From Stentor coeruleus (Eukaryota; Ciliophora; Heterotrichea; Heterotrichida; Stentoridae), in assembly GCA_001970955.1 (NCBI GenBank), contig MPUH01000837.1, forward strand, positions 1-32,484: a stretch of DNA of 32,484 nt, written 5' to 3'. Shown here piece by piece: positions 8,390-17,544 of the stretch (position 1 is the first letter of the stretch; the number at the start of each line of letters is the position of its first letter). The translations under genes were made by a program, and so were the position numbers. The notes beneath the pieces are model-generated. The model saw only the letters and a list, made by a program, of their open reading frames with translations, had not been told where the DNA came from and did no database searches.

Positions 8390-10723
8390 ATGGAAAATTT
8401 TAGCAAAATCGGAGACATCTTCGAAGCTTCATCAGGATCCCTGACAATACCTTTCTCATTCCAATTAGAAGCAGGACATTTAAACAAACTCACATGTTTA
8501 TTCGCAAAACCAAATAACATAAACGAAATTTCTATAACCGGGCAGAACCTCGATGCGCCCAAGCTGAAAATTTTATATAACATTCTTGAAGCAAAAACAA
8601 ACATTAAAAGGCTTATTTTAAGTAATAACAAAATCAAAGACCCTGAAGGAATTGAATATTTGTGTGTTGGAATCAAGAATACTCAAATCGAGTATTTGGA
8701 CTTATCAAATAATCGCATTTCAGATAATGCGATGGATTTTATTGTTGACCTTATAGAAAACAGTAGTTTAGTATCATTGAATCTTGATAATAATTTGATA
8801 ACAAAAGGGAACCTTCCTGCAGTTCTTTGTAAAAATGATAAAATACAGTATTTTTCTATAAGTTTCAACCCTTTGAGCTATGAGTTTGTTTCAGACCTTT
8901 TGAATGGGTTGATACTTAATAAGTCGTTAAAAACCCTGAATATTAAAGGATTAAAACTAGAAGGCCCAGCACCAATTAAGGAAAACTCAAGTGGCCATTT
9001 GACTAAAAAAGAAGCTGTTATTATTAAACTTGCTTATGTTTTAAGATTTTCTCATTTGACTGTATTGTCAATTGATATAGACAGTAACTCATTAGTTCAA
9101 TTAGAAGAGCTTGAAAAAACCTTAGTCAAATACAACTCAAAGCTAATTTCCCTTAATTCCGAAGGACTTGATTGGAAATCTGTACCCTACAACACCCCAC
9201 TTCTTGGTATTTCTCGGGCATTAAAAGCAAATTTATGGCTTTCAAAAAACTCCTCCTTACCAAAAGAAAGACAATCTGATCCTTCAAGTGATATCGAAGA
9301 ACTTGTTTATCTAAAACTCCAAGGCACAAAATCCGACCAAACTGAAAGTTTTTTTAGCAATGCTGAAGCCCTCGATTTACCTGAATCCTCTAAAAAATAT
9401 CAAAAAAAAAACATTTCCGCCTTTTGCTCTATAGGTTCATCCCCAAAATCCCCAGATAATCCTAAACGTATCCAAAGAATTTGCAATTTTCCTTTAGTTT
9501 TTTCTGCTGAAACCCCACAATTTACAACATCAATAAAAGGTATGACTTTTAGTCCTGATAAAATTGCTGATATTGGGGATATTAGCTCAATAGACTTTGA
9601 AGAAAAAAGATGTACTCCTATTAAAATGAAACAAGAAAAACATTTAGAAGAGATGTGGAACAGGCTTAAAAATATGGAAAAAAGTTTTAATTCCCAGTTA
9701 GAAATGCAAGCTTATAAAATCAGTGTTGTTGAAGAAAGGACTGATATTGCCTTAAAAACAGCAGTTGAAGGGGCTGAAGGTCGGGCAACTGAAAGAAATA
9801 AACATGAAGAAATCGATAAAGGTGTATGGCCAGCATTGAGTAGGATTGAAAAATTTATGTCAATGACTGGGAAAAAAGAAAAAATTATGGAGAAAAGATT
9901 AGAAGATATGGAAGATGAGGTAAAAACCCAAAAAGAGTCATTTAAAAAATTATTAGGAATGATGGAAGAACAGAAATCTTATCTTCAAGAAAGTATTAAA
10001 GACAAACCAACTAAAATCGATCTTGAGATTATGGAGAAAAATTTATTGAAATTAGCTCATAAAGTGAATTTTATCACATCAGAAATGGAGGGTTTCCATA
10101 AAGACCTTGGACGATTACAGAATCCTAATAAACAAATCGAAGCTTTATCACAAGAAATTGGGAAACTCAAAGATCGTGAAGCTGCTAAATATTTAGAAGT
10201 CTATAAAACTATAGAAAATTTCACAAAAGACTTACAAAACAAGCATTTAGCTTTAGAAAACAAGCTTTTAAATGGAATAAAAGTAGAAAAAACTCCAGAA
10301 AGGGAATATACAAGGCAAACCCCTGAAAGATTTTATTGCGATATTAGTCCTATTAATAAAACCCCAGTGCCACCTTTAGATATTCCTAGAGCTTTACATA
10401 ATTCAAGTGTAACTATTGGGGAAATAAGAAGGAAAATGACTACTGAAAGGAATAAAAGCCCAATTTCCCAGGAAGGGTTTCTCCCAGGTGAGGCTGAAAG
10501 TTTGGTTATGAGTGCGATTATGGATAAAGCGAATATTTCTAGACGTGGAGTTCTTTGTAAGAGTTCAAATGTTCAAAGATCAAATACACCTTTGCTTGGT
10601 TTTAAAAGCAAACTTAAAGACTTGGAACCAGAAAATATACCTTCAGCTCATTTGCAAGAAACATTAAGACAGAGAGGCATTCCATATGACCCGAAAAGCG
10701 CATTAACTGAAAGGAAAAAATAA
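8390..10723 (+). CDS. Leucine-rich repeat protein with C-terminal coiled coil
   Basis: A 777-residue protein ending in TAA. Residues ~44-260 carry ribonuclease-inhibitor-type leucine-rich repeats (RLILSNNKI, YLDLSNNRI, SLNLDNNLI). A linker with Ser-Pro sites follows (~290-405), then a long coiled coil at ~412-626 rich in Lys/Glu heptads, and a basic tail with several (S/T)P sites (KTPERE, KTPVPP, NKSPIS). LRR plus coiled coil is the layout of centrosomal and ciliary proteins such as CEP78 and LRRC45. A basal-body or cortical role would fit a heavily ciliated cell, but this is inference from architecture, and I cannot assign orthology. It is divergent from the ankyrin-DHHC gene (233 bp) and converges on the next gene with 41 bp between stops. 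Confidence 0.88.
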   Translation: MENFSKIGDIFEASSGSLTIPFSFQLEAGHLNKLTCLFAKPNNINEISITGQNLDAPKLKILYNILEAKTNIKRLILSNNKIKDPEGIEYLCVGIKNTQIEYLDLSNNRISDNAMDFIVDLIENSSLVSLNLDNNLITKGNLPAVLCKNDKIQYFSISFNPLSYEFVSDLLNGLILNKSLKTLNIKGLKLEGPAPIKENSSGHLTKKEAVIIKLAYVLRFSHLTVLSIDIDSNSLVQLEELEKTLVKYNSKLISLNSEGLDWKSVPYNTPLLGISRALKANLWLSKNSSLPKERQSDPSSDIEELVYLKLQGTKSDQTESFFSNAEALDLPESSKKYQKKNISAFCSIGSSPKSPDNPKRIQRICNFPLVFSAETPQFTTSIKGMTFSPDKIADIGDISSIDFEEKRCTPIKMKQEKHLEEMWNRLKNMEKSFNSQLEMQAYKISVVEERTDIALKTAVEGAEGRATERNKHEEIDKGVWPALSRIEKFMSMTGKKEKIMEKRLEDMEDEVKTQKESFKKLLGMMEEQKSYLQESIKDKPTKIDLEIMEKNLLKLAHKVNFITSEMEGFHKDLGRLQNPNKQIEALSQEIGKLKDREAAKYLEVYKTIENFTKDLQNKHLALENKLLNGIKVEKTPEREYTRQTPERFYCDISPINKTPVPPLDIPRALHNSSVTIGEIRRKMTTERNKSPISQEGFLPGEAESLVMSAIMDKANISRRGVLCKSSNVQRSNTPLLGFKSKLKDLEPENIPSAHLQETLRQRGIPYDPKSALTERKK

Positions 10724-10764
10724 ATTAACTACAAAATTTACAATGTCTAAAATATCAGTTTTTT

Positions 10765-12087
10765 TCACCCAATCCTCTTGACAAATATGTTTTTCTTCAT
10801 TTCTCCACCAAATCTTTTCTTATCTTTTCCAGCATCCCCACCATGATCTTTTCTAACCAAAGATAAGATATTAGGTTTATTAGGAGTCAAACTTCTATAT
10901 TTCAACCCAACTCTTTGAGAACTTTTACCACCAGATGTTTCATACCCTTTAAAACATCCAGGGCTTAAAGAAGTACCTTTAAAACCAAGACACTTATCGA
11001 ATTTCTCATGATTTTTTTTAAGTGTTTTCTTTGAAATTTCTTGTTTATCTTGACAATTATCCCTTATATTTTTTTTATATCTAAAATATAAGCTTATGAC
11101 TTGACTTGAAGATAAATTTTTTTCTTTTAAAGAATTATGAAAGGTGTTGTCCTTTTTATCTTTTTTGCAAGGAGAGTCTATTATGTTTTCTATAGGAAGG
11201 GTTATATCAGAAATATTTGAGTTTTCAATAATCGGGTCTTTAGTTTCTAATGAAAATTTTGATGGTTTGTTTTTCATGGCCTCAGTTAGGATTATTATTG
11301 AAGGTTTTATCCCAGCATATGGATTGTTATGTCTAAGAATACTTGGGATTATTATAACAGCTTCAGGTTCGTTATCAGGAAAACCGTCTATACAACAAAA
11401 ATCATCAGGTTTAGATATACGTGTTATGTCTGGGAATTCAGGAAAATGTAATTCGAGTTTTGGATCGTTTAATAGCATATGTAATGATATTTTGTGCATA
11501 GATAGTACAAATGATTTAAAGTCTGAGTTTTCTGTTATTTTTTTCCCTTCACTTCTCATTGGTCCAGGCAATCTTTGCACATATTTATCTTTAATCCCAT
11601 CAATACACAAAGTTGGAAAAGCTGTAAGATAATTATCTTGAAACATCCTCAACAAATACTTTCTCACATTTTCCATTTTCTCATATCCACAACCAAGTAT
11701 TTTCATGACCTCTAAAACTTTAACATCAATACAAATCGACACTTCATTTATAATCAATTTAATAAGCTCTTGAGTAAATACAGCTAAATCTTTATATGAA
11801 TCAAAATAAGGGAAAAACAAATCTAAAACTTTTTCTTGAATTAAAGTTTCCCAGTTTTTTCGAAATTCACTAGGCAAACAAAATGCTGATGATGTATTAT
11901 GAGTATTTTGTGCATTAGTCGAGTATGTATCTTGTAGTTTTTTTAATAATGCTTCTTTTTTCAGAAGTTCAGCTCTAAGTTTAAAATTATCTTTTTCTAA
12001 TGTTTCGATTATTTTAATAGAGTTTTTAAGCTTTTCTTCTAGTGTTTGACCTTGGACTAAGTCTTCAATTTTAACTTTTTCTTCCAT
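10765..12087 (-). CDS. Unrecognised protein with N-terminal coiled coil
   Basis: A 440-residue frame with good coding character. Residues ~8-52 form a Leu/Lys/Glu coiled coil. A compact, apparently folded helical region covers ~70-230 (from FRKNWETLIQEK to ~HFPEFPD) and includes a conserved-looking LPGPMRSEGKK loop. After ~280 the protein is basic and disordered. I do not recognise the family. There is no signal peptide or membrane segment. The apparent stop is TGA; if UGA were Trp the frame would run six more codons to TAG at 10747. The start codon lies 24 bp from the start of the divergent RING gene, so the two probably share a promoter. Confidence 0.82.
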   Translation of the reverse strand: MEEKVKIEDLVQGQTLEEKLKNSIKIIETLEKDNFKLRAELLKKEALLKKLQDTYSTNAQNTHNTSSAFCLPSEFRKNWETLIQEKVLDLFFPYFDSYKDLAVFTQELIKLIINEVSICIDVKVLEVMKILGCGYEKMENVRKYLLRMFQDNYLTAFPTLCIDGIKDKYVQRLPGPMRSEGKKITENSDFKSFVLSMHKISLHMLLNDPKLELHFPEFPDITRISKPDDFCCIDGFPDNEPEAVIIIPSILRHNNPYAGIKPSIIILTEAMKNKPSKFSLETKDPIIENSNISDITLPIENIIDSPCKKDKKDNTFHNSLKEKNLSSSQVISLYFRYKKNIRDNCQDKQEISKKTLKKNHEKFDKCLGFKGTSLSPGCFKGYETSGGKSSQRVGLKYRSLTPNKPNILSLVRKDHGGDAGKDKKRFGGEMKKNIFVKRIG

Positions 12088-12111
12088 TTGATTTTATAAG
12101 AAAATACAACA
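12088..12111. promoter_or_regulatory. 24-bp bidirectional spacer between two start codons
   Basis: Only 24 bases separate the ATG of the minus-strand gene (12087) from that of the plus-strand RING gene (12112). The spacer is AT-only apart from 2 G and 2 C. Either both mRNAs have almost no leader, or each promoter lies inside the other gene. No named element is seen. Confidence 0.6.
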
Positions 12112-12630
12112 ATGCAGTCTAATGCGAAAAAACTATACTACTGTCACTCTTGCAAGAAAACAGTAGTAATTAACCTACCAAACTTGGTCTGCCCTCAATG
12201 CAACTCTGATTTCTTACAAGAAGCGAATATGGCAGAAATCGAGCCGCAGATCCCAAGAGAACTTTCTTTCCTTGATATTGTGTCGATCTTTGCCGAAACT
12301 AGAGACCCTATGGAAAGACGTAACAGGATTATCACTAGGATTTTCGGCCAAAGACCGAGTTCAGATGAAAATCGTCCATTTCAGTTTGTTCTCCGAGAAC
12401 TTATGGAAAGATCAGGAAGGCCAGTCCCTGCTAGTGATGAAACTATAATGAATATTACAACAGTCACTGTTGAAAACGCAGAATCTAACGAATGCAAAAT
12501 TTGTGCTGATACATTCTTACAGGGAGAGACTAAAAAAATCTTAGATTGTGAGCATGAGTTCCATTCAGAATGCCTTGACCCATGGCTTAAAATCAAGAAT
12601 ATCTGTCCTGTCTGTAAGGAACAGATTTAG
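12112..12630 (+). CDS. RING-H2 E3 ubiquitin ligase, RNF115/RNF126-like
   Basis: A 172-residue protein ending in TAG. The N-terminus has a zinc ribbon (Cys 11, 14, 27, 30; YYCHSCKK ... LVCPQC), as at the start of RNF126 and RNF115. The C-terminus has a complete RING-H2 finger: Cys 128, 131, 146, His 148, 151, Cys 154, 165, 168, with spacing C-x2-C-x14-C-x-H-x2-H-x2-C-x10-C-x2-C and the usual PW before the last Cys pair. By family knowledge the RING recruits an E2, and the zinc ribbon binds ubiquitin or chaperone-delivered clients. At about half the length of animal RNF126 it is a minimal version. There is no membrane segment. Confidence 0.93.
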   Translation: MQSNAKKLYYCHSCKKTVVINLPNLVCPQCNSDFLQEANMAEIEPQIPRELSFLDIVSIFAETRDPMERRNRIITRIFGQRPSSDENRPFQFVLRELMERSGRPVPASDETIMNITTVTVENAESNECKICADTFLQGETKKILDCEHEFHSECLDPWLKIKNICPVCKEQI

Positions 12631-12760
12631 ATAGTAACATAAATTATGCTAAAGGCAGCTTTAGTTTAAAAATATGAGTAAAAGTTTAGGATTTATAATA
12701 AAAATGCGTGTTTTTTGGATTATAAGATTTTTTATTAGAGTTTATGTGGAAAAACAGAAC

Positions 12761-13573
12761 TTAAGGTCTTAATCCTAAGTGAAAAAGCGATACTTTTGCT
12801 AGGGACTCCAGGTTTTTTAAAGCTTCGTTTTGTGTTTGCTCTGTGTTTGCTAATCTGCTGAAAATCTGACTTTCATATTTCTCGAGTTCTTTTTTTTTAT
12901 TAATCAGTTCTAAATGAGCAGCTTTTTCTATAGCTATTCTTTTTTCGTATTCTTCTTTGAGTTGCTGTTGATAACTATTAACATTAACCCCTTTCTTTTG
13001 TTTATGTTCAGATGCTTCTGTGTATCTATTAACTTTTTTCTCATTTTTTTCCTGTTCAACTACAGTTCTAAACTGTTTATACAAAGCATCATGTTCTTTA
13101 CTTCGGTCTTTTATTTCCTTAGCGTTTATTTGTCTATCTTTAAATATCATATCTTGATAGCTTTTGATATTATTAATTCTTTGGATTTTGTCTTCTTGGT
13201 TTCTTTTTCTTATTTGTTCCTCTTCAATTTTCCTGATTTCTTTGTGTAATTCTTTATCTTTTACATCTAGACTATGTCTTTCTTTAGCCTTTTGTATTTG
13301 TTCTGCTTTCCTTTGTGCTATTTCTATTTTTTTCTTTGCTTTCTCTTCTGTTTTAATTAACTGACTTATCCGATTATTCACAATTTCGATTTCTTTTATA
13401 GCATTTTTCTTGCTTTGCATCAGATAAAACATTTCTAAACCGTTTGGGTGTCTGGATTTGACTGGAGAAGTACCTTGTGAGATTGTTTTGCTACTGTTGA
13501 TAGCTTCAGGTTTGACTACTTTTGGCGAATATGAGGCAAAGCTTATTTGTGTATCATTTTTCAATGAGTCCAT
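12761..13573 (-). CDS. Coiled-coil protein of unknown function
   Basis: A 270-residue frame ending in TAA. The first ~50 residues are Ser/Pro-rich (SYSPKVVKPE, GTSPVKSRHP). From ~55 to ~255 it is nearly continuous coiled coil, rich in Lys, Glu, Gln and Ile. Such proteins in ciliates are often cytoskeletal or basal-body components, but nothing here identifies a family. The RING gene converges on it with 130 bp between. Plus-strand frames across it are Phe/Ser-rich antisense artefacts. Confidence 0.82.
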   Translation of the reverse strand: MDSLKNDTQISFASYSPKVVKPEAINSSKTISQGTSPVKSRHPNGLEMFYLMQSKKNAIKEIEIVNNRISQLIKTEEKAKKKIEIAQRKAEQIQKAKERHSLDVKDKELHKEIRKIEEEQIRKRNQEDKIQRINNIKSYQDMIFKDRQINAKEIKDRSKEHDALYKQFRTVVEQEKNEKKVNRYTEASEHKQKKGVNVNSYQQQLKEEYEKRIAIEKAAHLELINKKKELEKYESQIFSRLANTEQTQNEALKNLESLAKVSLFHLGLRP

Positions 13574-15100
13574 TATATTAATTATATTAAAGTTTAAGAG
13601 TTTTGGAGGTAGGTTAAAAATATAAGAATAAATTAAGTCTGTAAAATAATGATATTTTGGATTGATAAAGGATTTTAATAGGAAAATATTTTATATTGGA
13701 AATGATGGTTTTAGTTTTAAATTTATGTGATTTTATATAGAAAAAATAGTTTAGGGTGTTTGTTTATAGATTAAACTCTTAGGATTATGCTGTGAAAGAT
13801 AAAAAAATTATTGTGGCGAGATGTTTTGGTTTTAGGTATGTAGGAAATTTTAAAAAAATAACTGGAAGACTATAAAATTATGCCGAAATATTATGTTTTA
13901 AGAATAGCTTTTTGGGTAGAATTGGGTTCTGTTATTTTATTAAGTATGAATAATAAGATTAAGTTTTATATTGATTAAATGAATTGATGATATGAACAAT
14001 CAGAAATCTAAAGTTTTTCAATTTTTTCTAATGTATTATTTTATATTTAGTATTTACAAAATGTTTCTCTACAGAATTTCTTTATAAAAGTGATAATAAT
14101 AAACCTTCTAACAGTTTAAAACTATAATATTTTAGTAAAAAATCACTTGGATAATTTTTTCTCATATCTCTGCGTACAAGTATCAATTTTAATATTGAAA
14201 TAACTTATAATTGTATCTAAAATAGCAAATTCAAACCATTTTATAACAGAAAATAGACTAATTTATATAATATAACTATTCTATTCTATTTTATCTTTCT
14301 TTACTTTAAGTTTAATAATATCTTTAATTTATATTCTAATAATTTTCCCCAGTATTAAAAGTAAATTATCTATATATAATTAAATATTCTAATTCAGTAT
14401 ATTTCTTATCCATATAAATAACTCTATAATTAAATACCTTTAATATAATTATAAAATATATCTTACTTATCTATAGAGTCTATATTATCATCTCATAATT
14501 TTTTTAAATATTCTTATTGCTAATACAAAAGTTTGCTAAAACTAAAGATGATAATTTCAAATTTACATAATAAAGACAACAAAAAATGATTTTTTTCTTT
14601 AATCTTTTCTCAAAATATTATAAAACTGTTTAAGTTTAATATAATCCAAGGTTAAAATACCATCGAATTAGCACAATTTCTAATTTGTTTCCTATTCTTT
14701 TATAATATAGATAATTAATTAATTACAACAATTTAATCCAAAGACTTAAATATACAAGTAAATTATACCACTCTTATATTACCTCCTAGCACTATATAAA
14801 TCTATCAAAATATGTATTTTTCAAGACAAAAAAGTAAAATTCTAAATAAAAAATAATCAATATTCTAAACCCTGCCAAAAAAAACATCATCCAAAAGTTA
14901 TGCAAATCAGCCCTACAAAAACATATTTTTTTCTAAACAAATGCACTTTAAAAACATCCTTTTCAAGATCCTCCTAATACAAACTTATATTTCCCTAACT
15001 ATCTCCCCATAACATACCCTTTTTTTATAAATGCCATAAATTCATTCTTTTCATTCATACTAATTAGCATAATAACTCATATAAGAAATCTTAATAAATT
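13574..15100. other. Long AT-rich divergent spacer with a strong G-to-C skew switch
   Basis: This 1.5-kb spacer between a minus-strand and a plus-strand gene holds no reading frame or RNA gene that I can support. Composition switches near 13960-14060. To the left the + strand is strongly G-rich (13681-13740 has 11 G and no C). To the right it is C-rich (14941-15000 has 16 C and 2 G). Confidence 0.65.
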
Positions 15101-17071
15101 ATGAAATCTAGCATACAAAATCACATATTTAGACCAAGTAGCTCTATTTATGGGGAGAAACACAAAAAAGTTATCAAGTATCTCAATTCAAGTTCATCTA
15201 AAATACTTAATAAAGGGGTGAACTCGAATACAAGTAAATATTTGATAAAGTTTCCTGATATGAGCAAATACTTAAAAAAACCTGGCCGATCTTCAGTTTC
15301 AACAGGGGAGTCAAATCAAAACTCTCATATATTTTCTCATGAAAATATCAAAAATAATGACTCTAAGCCTTGGATTTTAGATTCTTCTGAAAGTGAAATA
15401 CACGGAAATGGGCTTGAATCAGATACGAAATTTTTTAAAAATTGCAATTGGGAAGTTTGCACTAACACTTGGAGTTTTAACAGTATTGATAGAAATAAAA
15501 AACTTGAAAAAACGCATGTTTTAGATGATAAAAGCCGGTTTTTGCGTAAATATAAAGTTTTGAAAAGGTCGAATTCAGTTTGTTTTAGTGTAAAAAATGA
15601 GGTTTCAAGTAAAAATGAAGAAATTACAAATCAGAATCATACTGGCAATGATAATAACCAGATGGAATATAAATGTATAAAGAGAATTTTATTGAAAAAA
15701 GATAAGATTATAAGTGAAAATACTGAGATTTATATTAGGTATTATTATGATATAAGCGAATACAAACTTTGTATTGTACCCGATAAGAATCCAGACCTTG
15801 GCGAAGCGATTATGAGAATTCCTGAAGAAGATTGTTTATTTGATGTAATATGCAATAAAATCCATCCATTTGTTAAGATTGCTAATGGAAAACTAGTCTT
15901 AGATAGTCCATTTTTTAGTGATAAAATCATAGGTGGGGAAGGTTTAAAAATTGTTCATTCAATTGATTTGACAAAAATTTTCATAAAACTCCAAAGCATG
16001 TTTAGAGGATACAAAGACCGTAAAAAAATACACCGAGGCCAAGATTTGACTCTTTTCAAACAAATCGACGACATAAATTACAAAATAAACTTTGACTTTA
16101 ACAGTAAAGATAAAATCCTCAACATTTTCATTAGCCATAACGAAACCAAATATCATCTAAAACTCACTGATCCAATACCAATTTCTCATCCATATCACCG
16201 AAGTATAAAATCTTCTCTTATGCTTCATAATGGGACTTTAGCTTTAAACACTGAATCCTCATCTTTTGTTTATTTTACAATCTTATCTGATTCTAACAAA
16301 AAAACCTCAGAAATTCCTATGAAAAACACATTAAAAAAATTAACAAAAAAAACTATAAGTAAAGTTTCTCTAATACAAAACCAAATCCCAGTAATACCCC
16401 AACTTAATATATTCCCAAAACTAGTTTATAATCGAATTCTTTATAGAAAAGCTATAAAAAAACACAACACAATCTATCAAATCTGTATGCATGTTATTCA
16501 ATCAAAAAATCAAGATGATGTACTAGTTTTTACTATAAAAAGTACATATGATGATAGTAATTCACATAAATTTATGATTGATTTACTAACTTTAACCCAA
16601 TTAACAGGTTTAGATGCTAATCATTTATTGACAATTGCTAATTATGTAAGTAATTATATGATTATCATTAAAGATATTGATATTATTTACTTAGATACAT
16701 CAGCTAAAGATTTAGGGTTAAATCGATGTGTGACCAAAATACAGTCAATATGGAGAGGAATTTTATTAAGAAAAGCTCAAGGGTTTAATACAAAGTCTTT
16801 GGTTTATAAGAAAAAAGTTTGGCTTTGTAAAGAATTGTGGACTTGTTTAGCGTATTCATCTAAAGAGAATTTGATATTAAAATTCGTTAGAGGAATTGAT
16901 GTTGTGGAGTTTTGGATTAAAAAAATGTTTATTGATGAAAAGTATCAGATAAAAAGTATTGATGAGTTTTTGATACATGAAGTTTATCCTTTTTTAAAAC
17001 CAGAACTTAGAGGGAAAGGAAGGGTTTTAGTTGGAATGCCGGAAATATATATGGATTGTTGTGGGAGATAA
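15101..17071 (+). CDS. IQ-motif protein with four copies of an unnamed repeat domain
   Basis: A 656-residue protein ending in TAA. Two clear IQ (calmodulin-binding) motifs occur: IKLQSMFRGYKDRKK at ~293-308 and TKIQSIWRGILLRKA at ~545-559. Around them I see four related segments of ~85-100 residues (about 195-285, 313-395, 440-540, 565-656). The pattern is an aromatic/Ile-rich beta-like stretch, then a helix, then an ending like HPFVKIANGKLVLDS or YPFLKPELRGKGRVLVG. The first ~190 residues are Ser/Asn/Lys-rich and probably disordered. It likely binds calmodulin or centrin-like proteins, which in heterotrichs are abundant in contractile and cortical fibres; that role is inference. No catalytic motif or membrane segment is seen. 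Confidence 0.85.
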   Translation: MKSSIQNHIFRPSSSIYGEKHKKVIKYLNSSSSKILNKGVNSNTSKYLIKFPDMSKYLKKPGRSSVSTGESNQNSHIFSHENIKNNDSKPWILDSSESEIHGNGLESDTKFFKNCNWEVCTNTWSFNSIDRNKKLEKTHVLDDKSRFLRKYKVLKRSNSVCFSVKNEVSSKNEEITNQNHTGNDNNQMEYKCIKRILLKKDKIISENTEIYIRYYYDISEYKLCIVPDKNPDLGEAIMRIPEEDCLFDVICNKIHPFVKIANGKLVLDSPFFSDKIIGGEGLKIVHSIDLTKIFIKLQSMFRGYKDRKKIHRGQDLTLFKQIDDINYKINFDFNSKDKILNIFISHNETKYHLKLTDPIPISHPYHRSIKSSLMLHNGTLALNTESSSFVYFTILSDSNKKTSEIPMKNTLKKLTKKTISKVSLIQNQIPVIPQLNIFPKLVYNRILYRKAIKKHNTIYQICMHVIQSKNQDDVLVFTIKSTYDDSNSHKFMIDLLTLTQLTGLDANHLLTIANYVSNYMIIIKDIDIIYLDTSAKDLGLNRCVTKIQSIWRGILLRKAQGFNTKSLVYKKKVWLCKELWTCLAYSSKENLILKFVRGIDVVEFWIKKMFIDEKYQIKSIDEFLIHEVYPFLKPELRGKGRVLVGMPEIYMDCCGR

Positions 17072-17544
17072 AAAAAACAAGTATTATTTTTAAGGTCGGA
17101 ATTTTTGTATAGGATTTAGATTTTTGTGTATAATTTATAGAAATTTAAGGTTTTTTAAGATGAGAGTAAAGGGTTTGAGAGGTTTGAGGTTTAGAGTAGG
17201 TTTTGGGTTTAATTAAGAGTTTATCTTTAACACGCACATTTTCCAGCCAAATTGTGTAGTGGAATTTAAAATAAAAAAATGTGTTATTTGACAATATGCA
17301 TCAAATAATATTTCTTGCACTTGAAGTTTATCTATTCCTTGTATCAACTAAAAAGTAAACTTAAGATTTTATATTCAAAATTCCTAAAATTCCTATCATT
17401 CCAAGCAAATCATTTAAAACCTAATCCAACATATAATCGAATTAATCAACCTAATATTCTTATCAAAAATCTTCTCAAAACCAAGTCTAAAAAACTCTTT
17501 AAACCTCTAAATAAATTCACACAATCCAATTTAAAATCATATAA
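17072..17544. other. AT-rich spacer between two + genes
   Basis: It is G-rich up to about 17230 (reads such as GGGTTTGAGAGGTTTGAGG), then C/A-rich up to the start codon at 17545. A 77-codon frame in the second half starts with TTG and is low complexity; I do not call it. Nothing else is seen. Confidence 0.6.

Noticed and set aside
11144..11632. 162-codon plus-strand frame
   Set aside because: It is antisense to the 440-residue coiled-coil gene; the minus-strand frame is longer and has normal composition.
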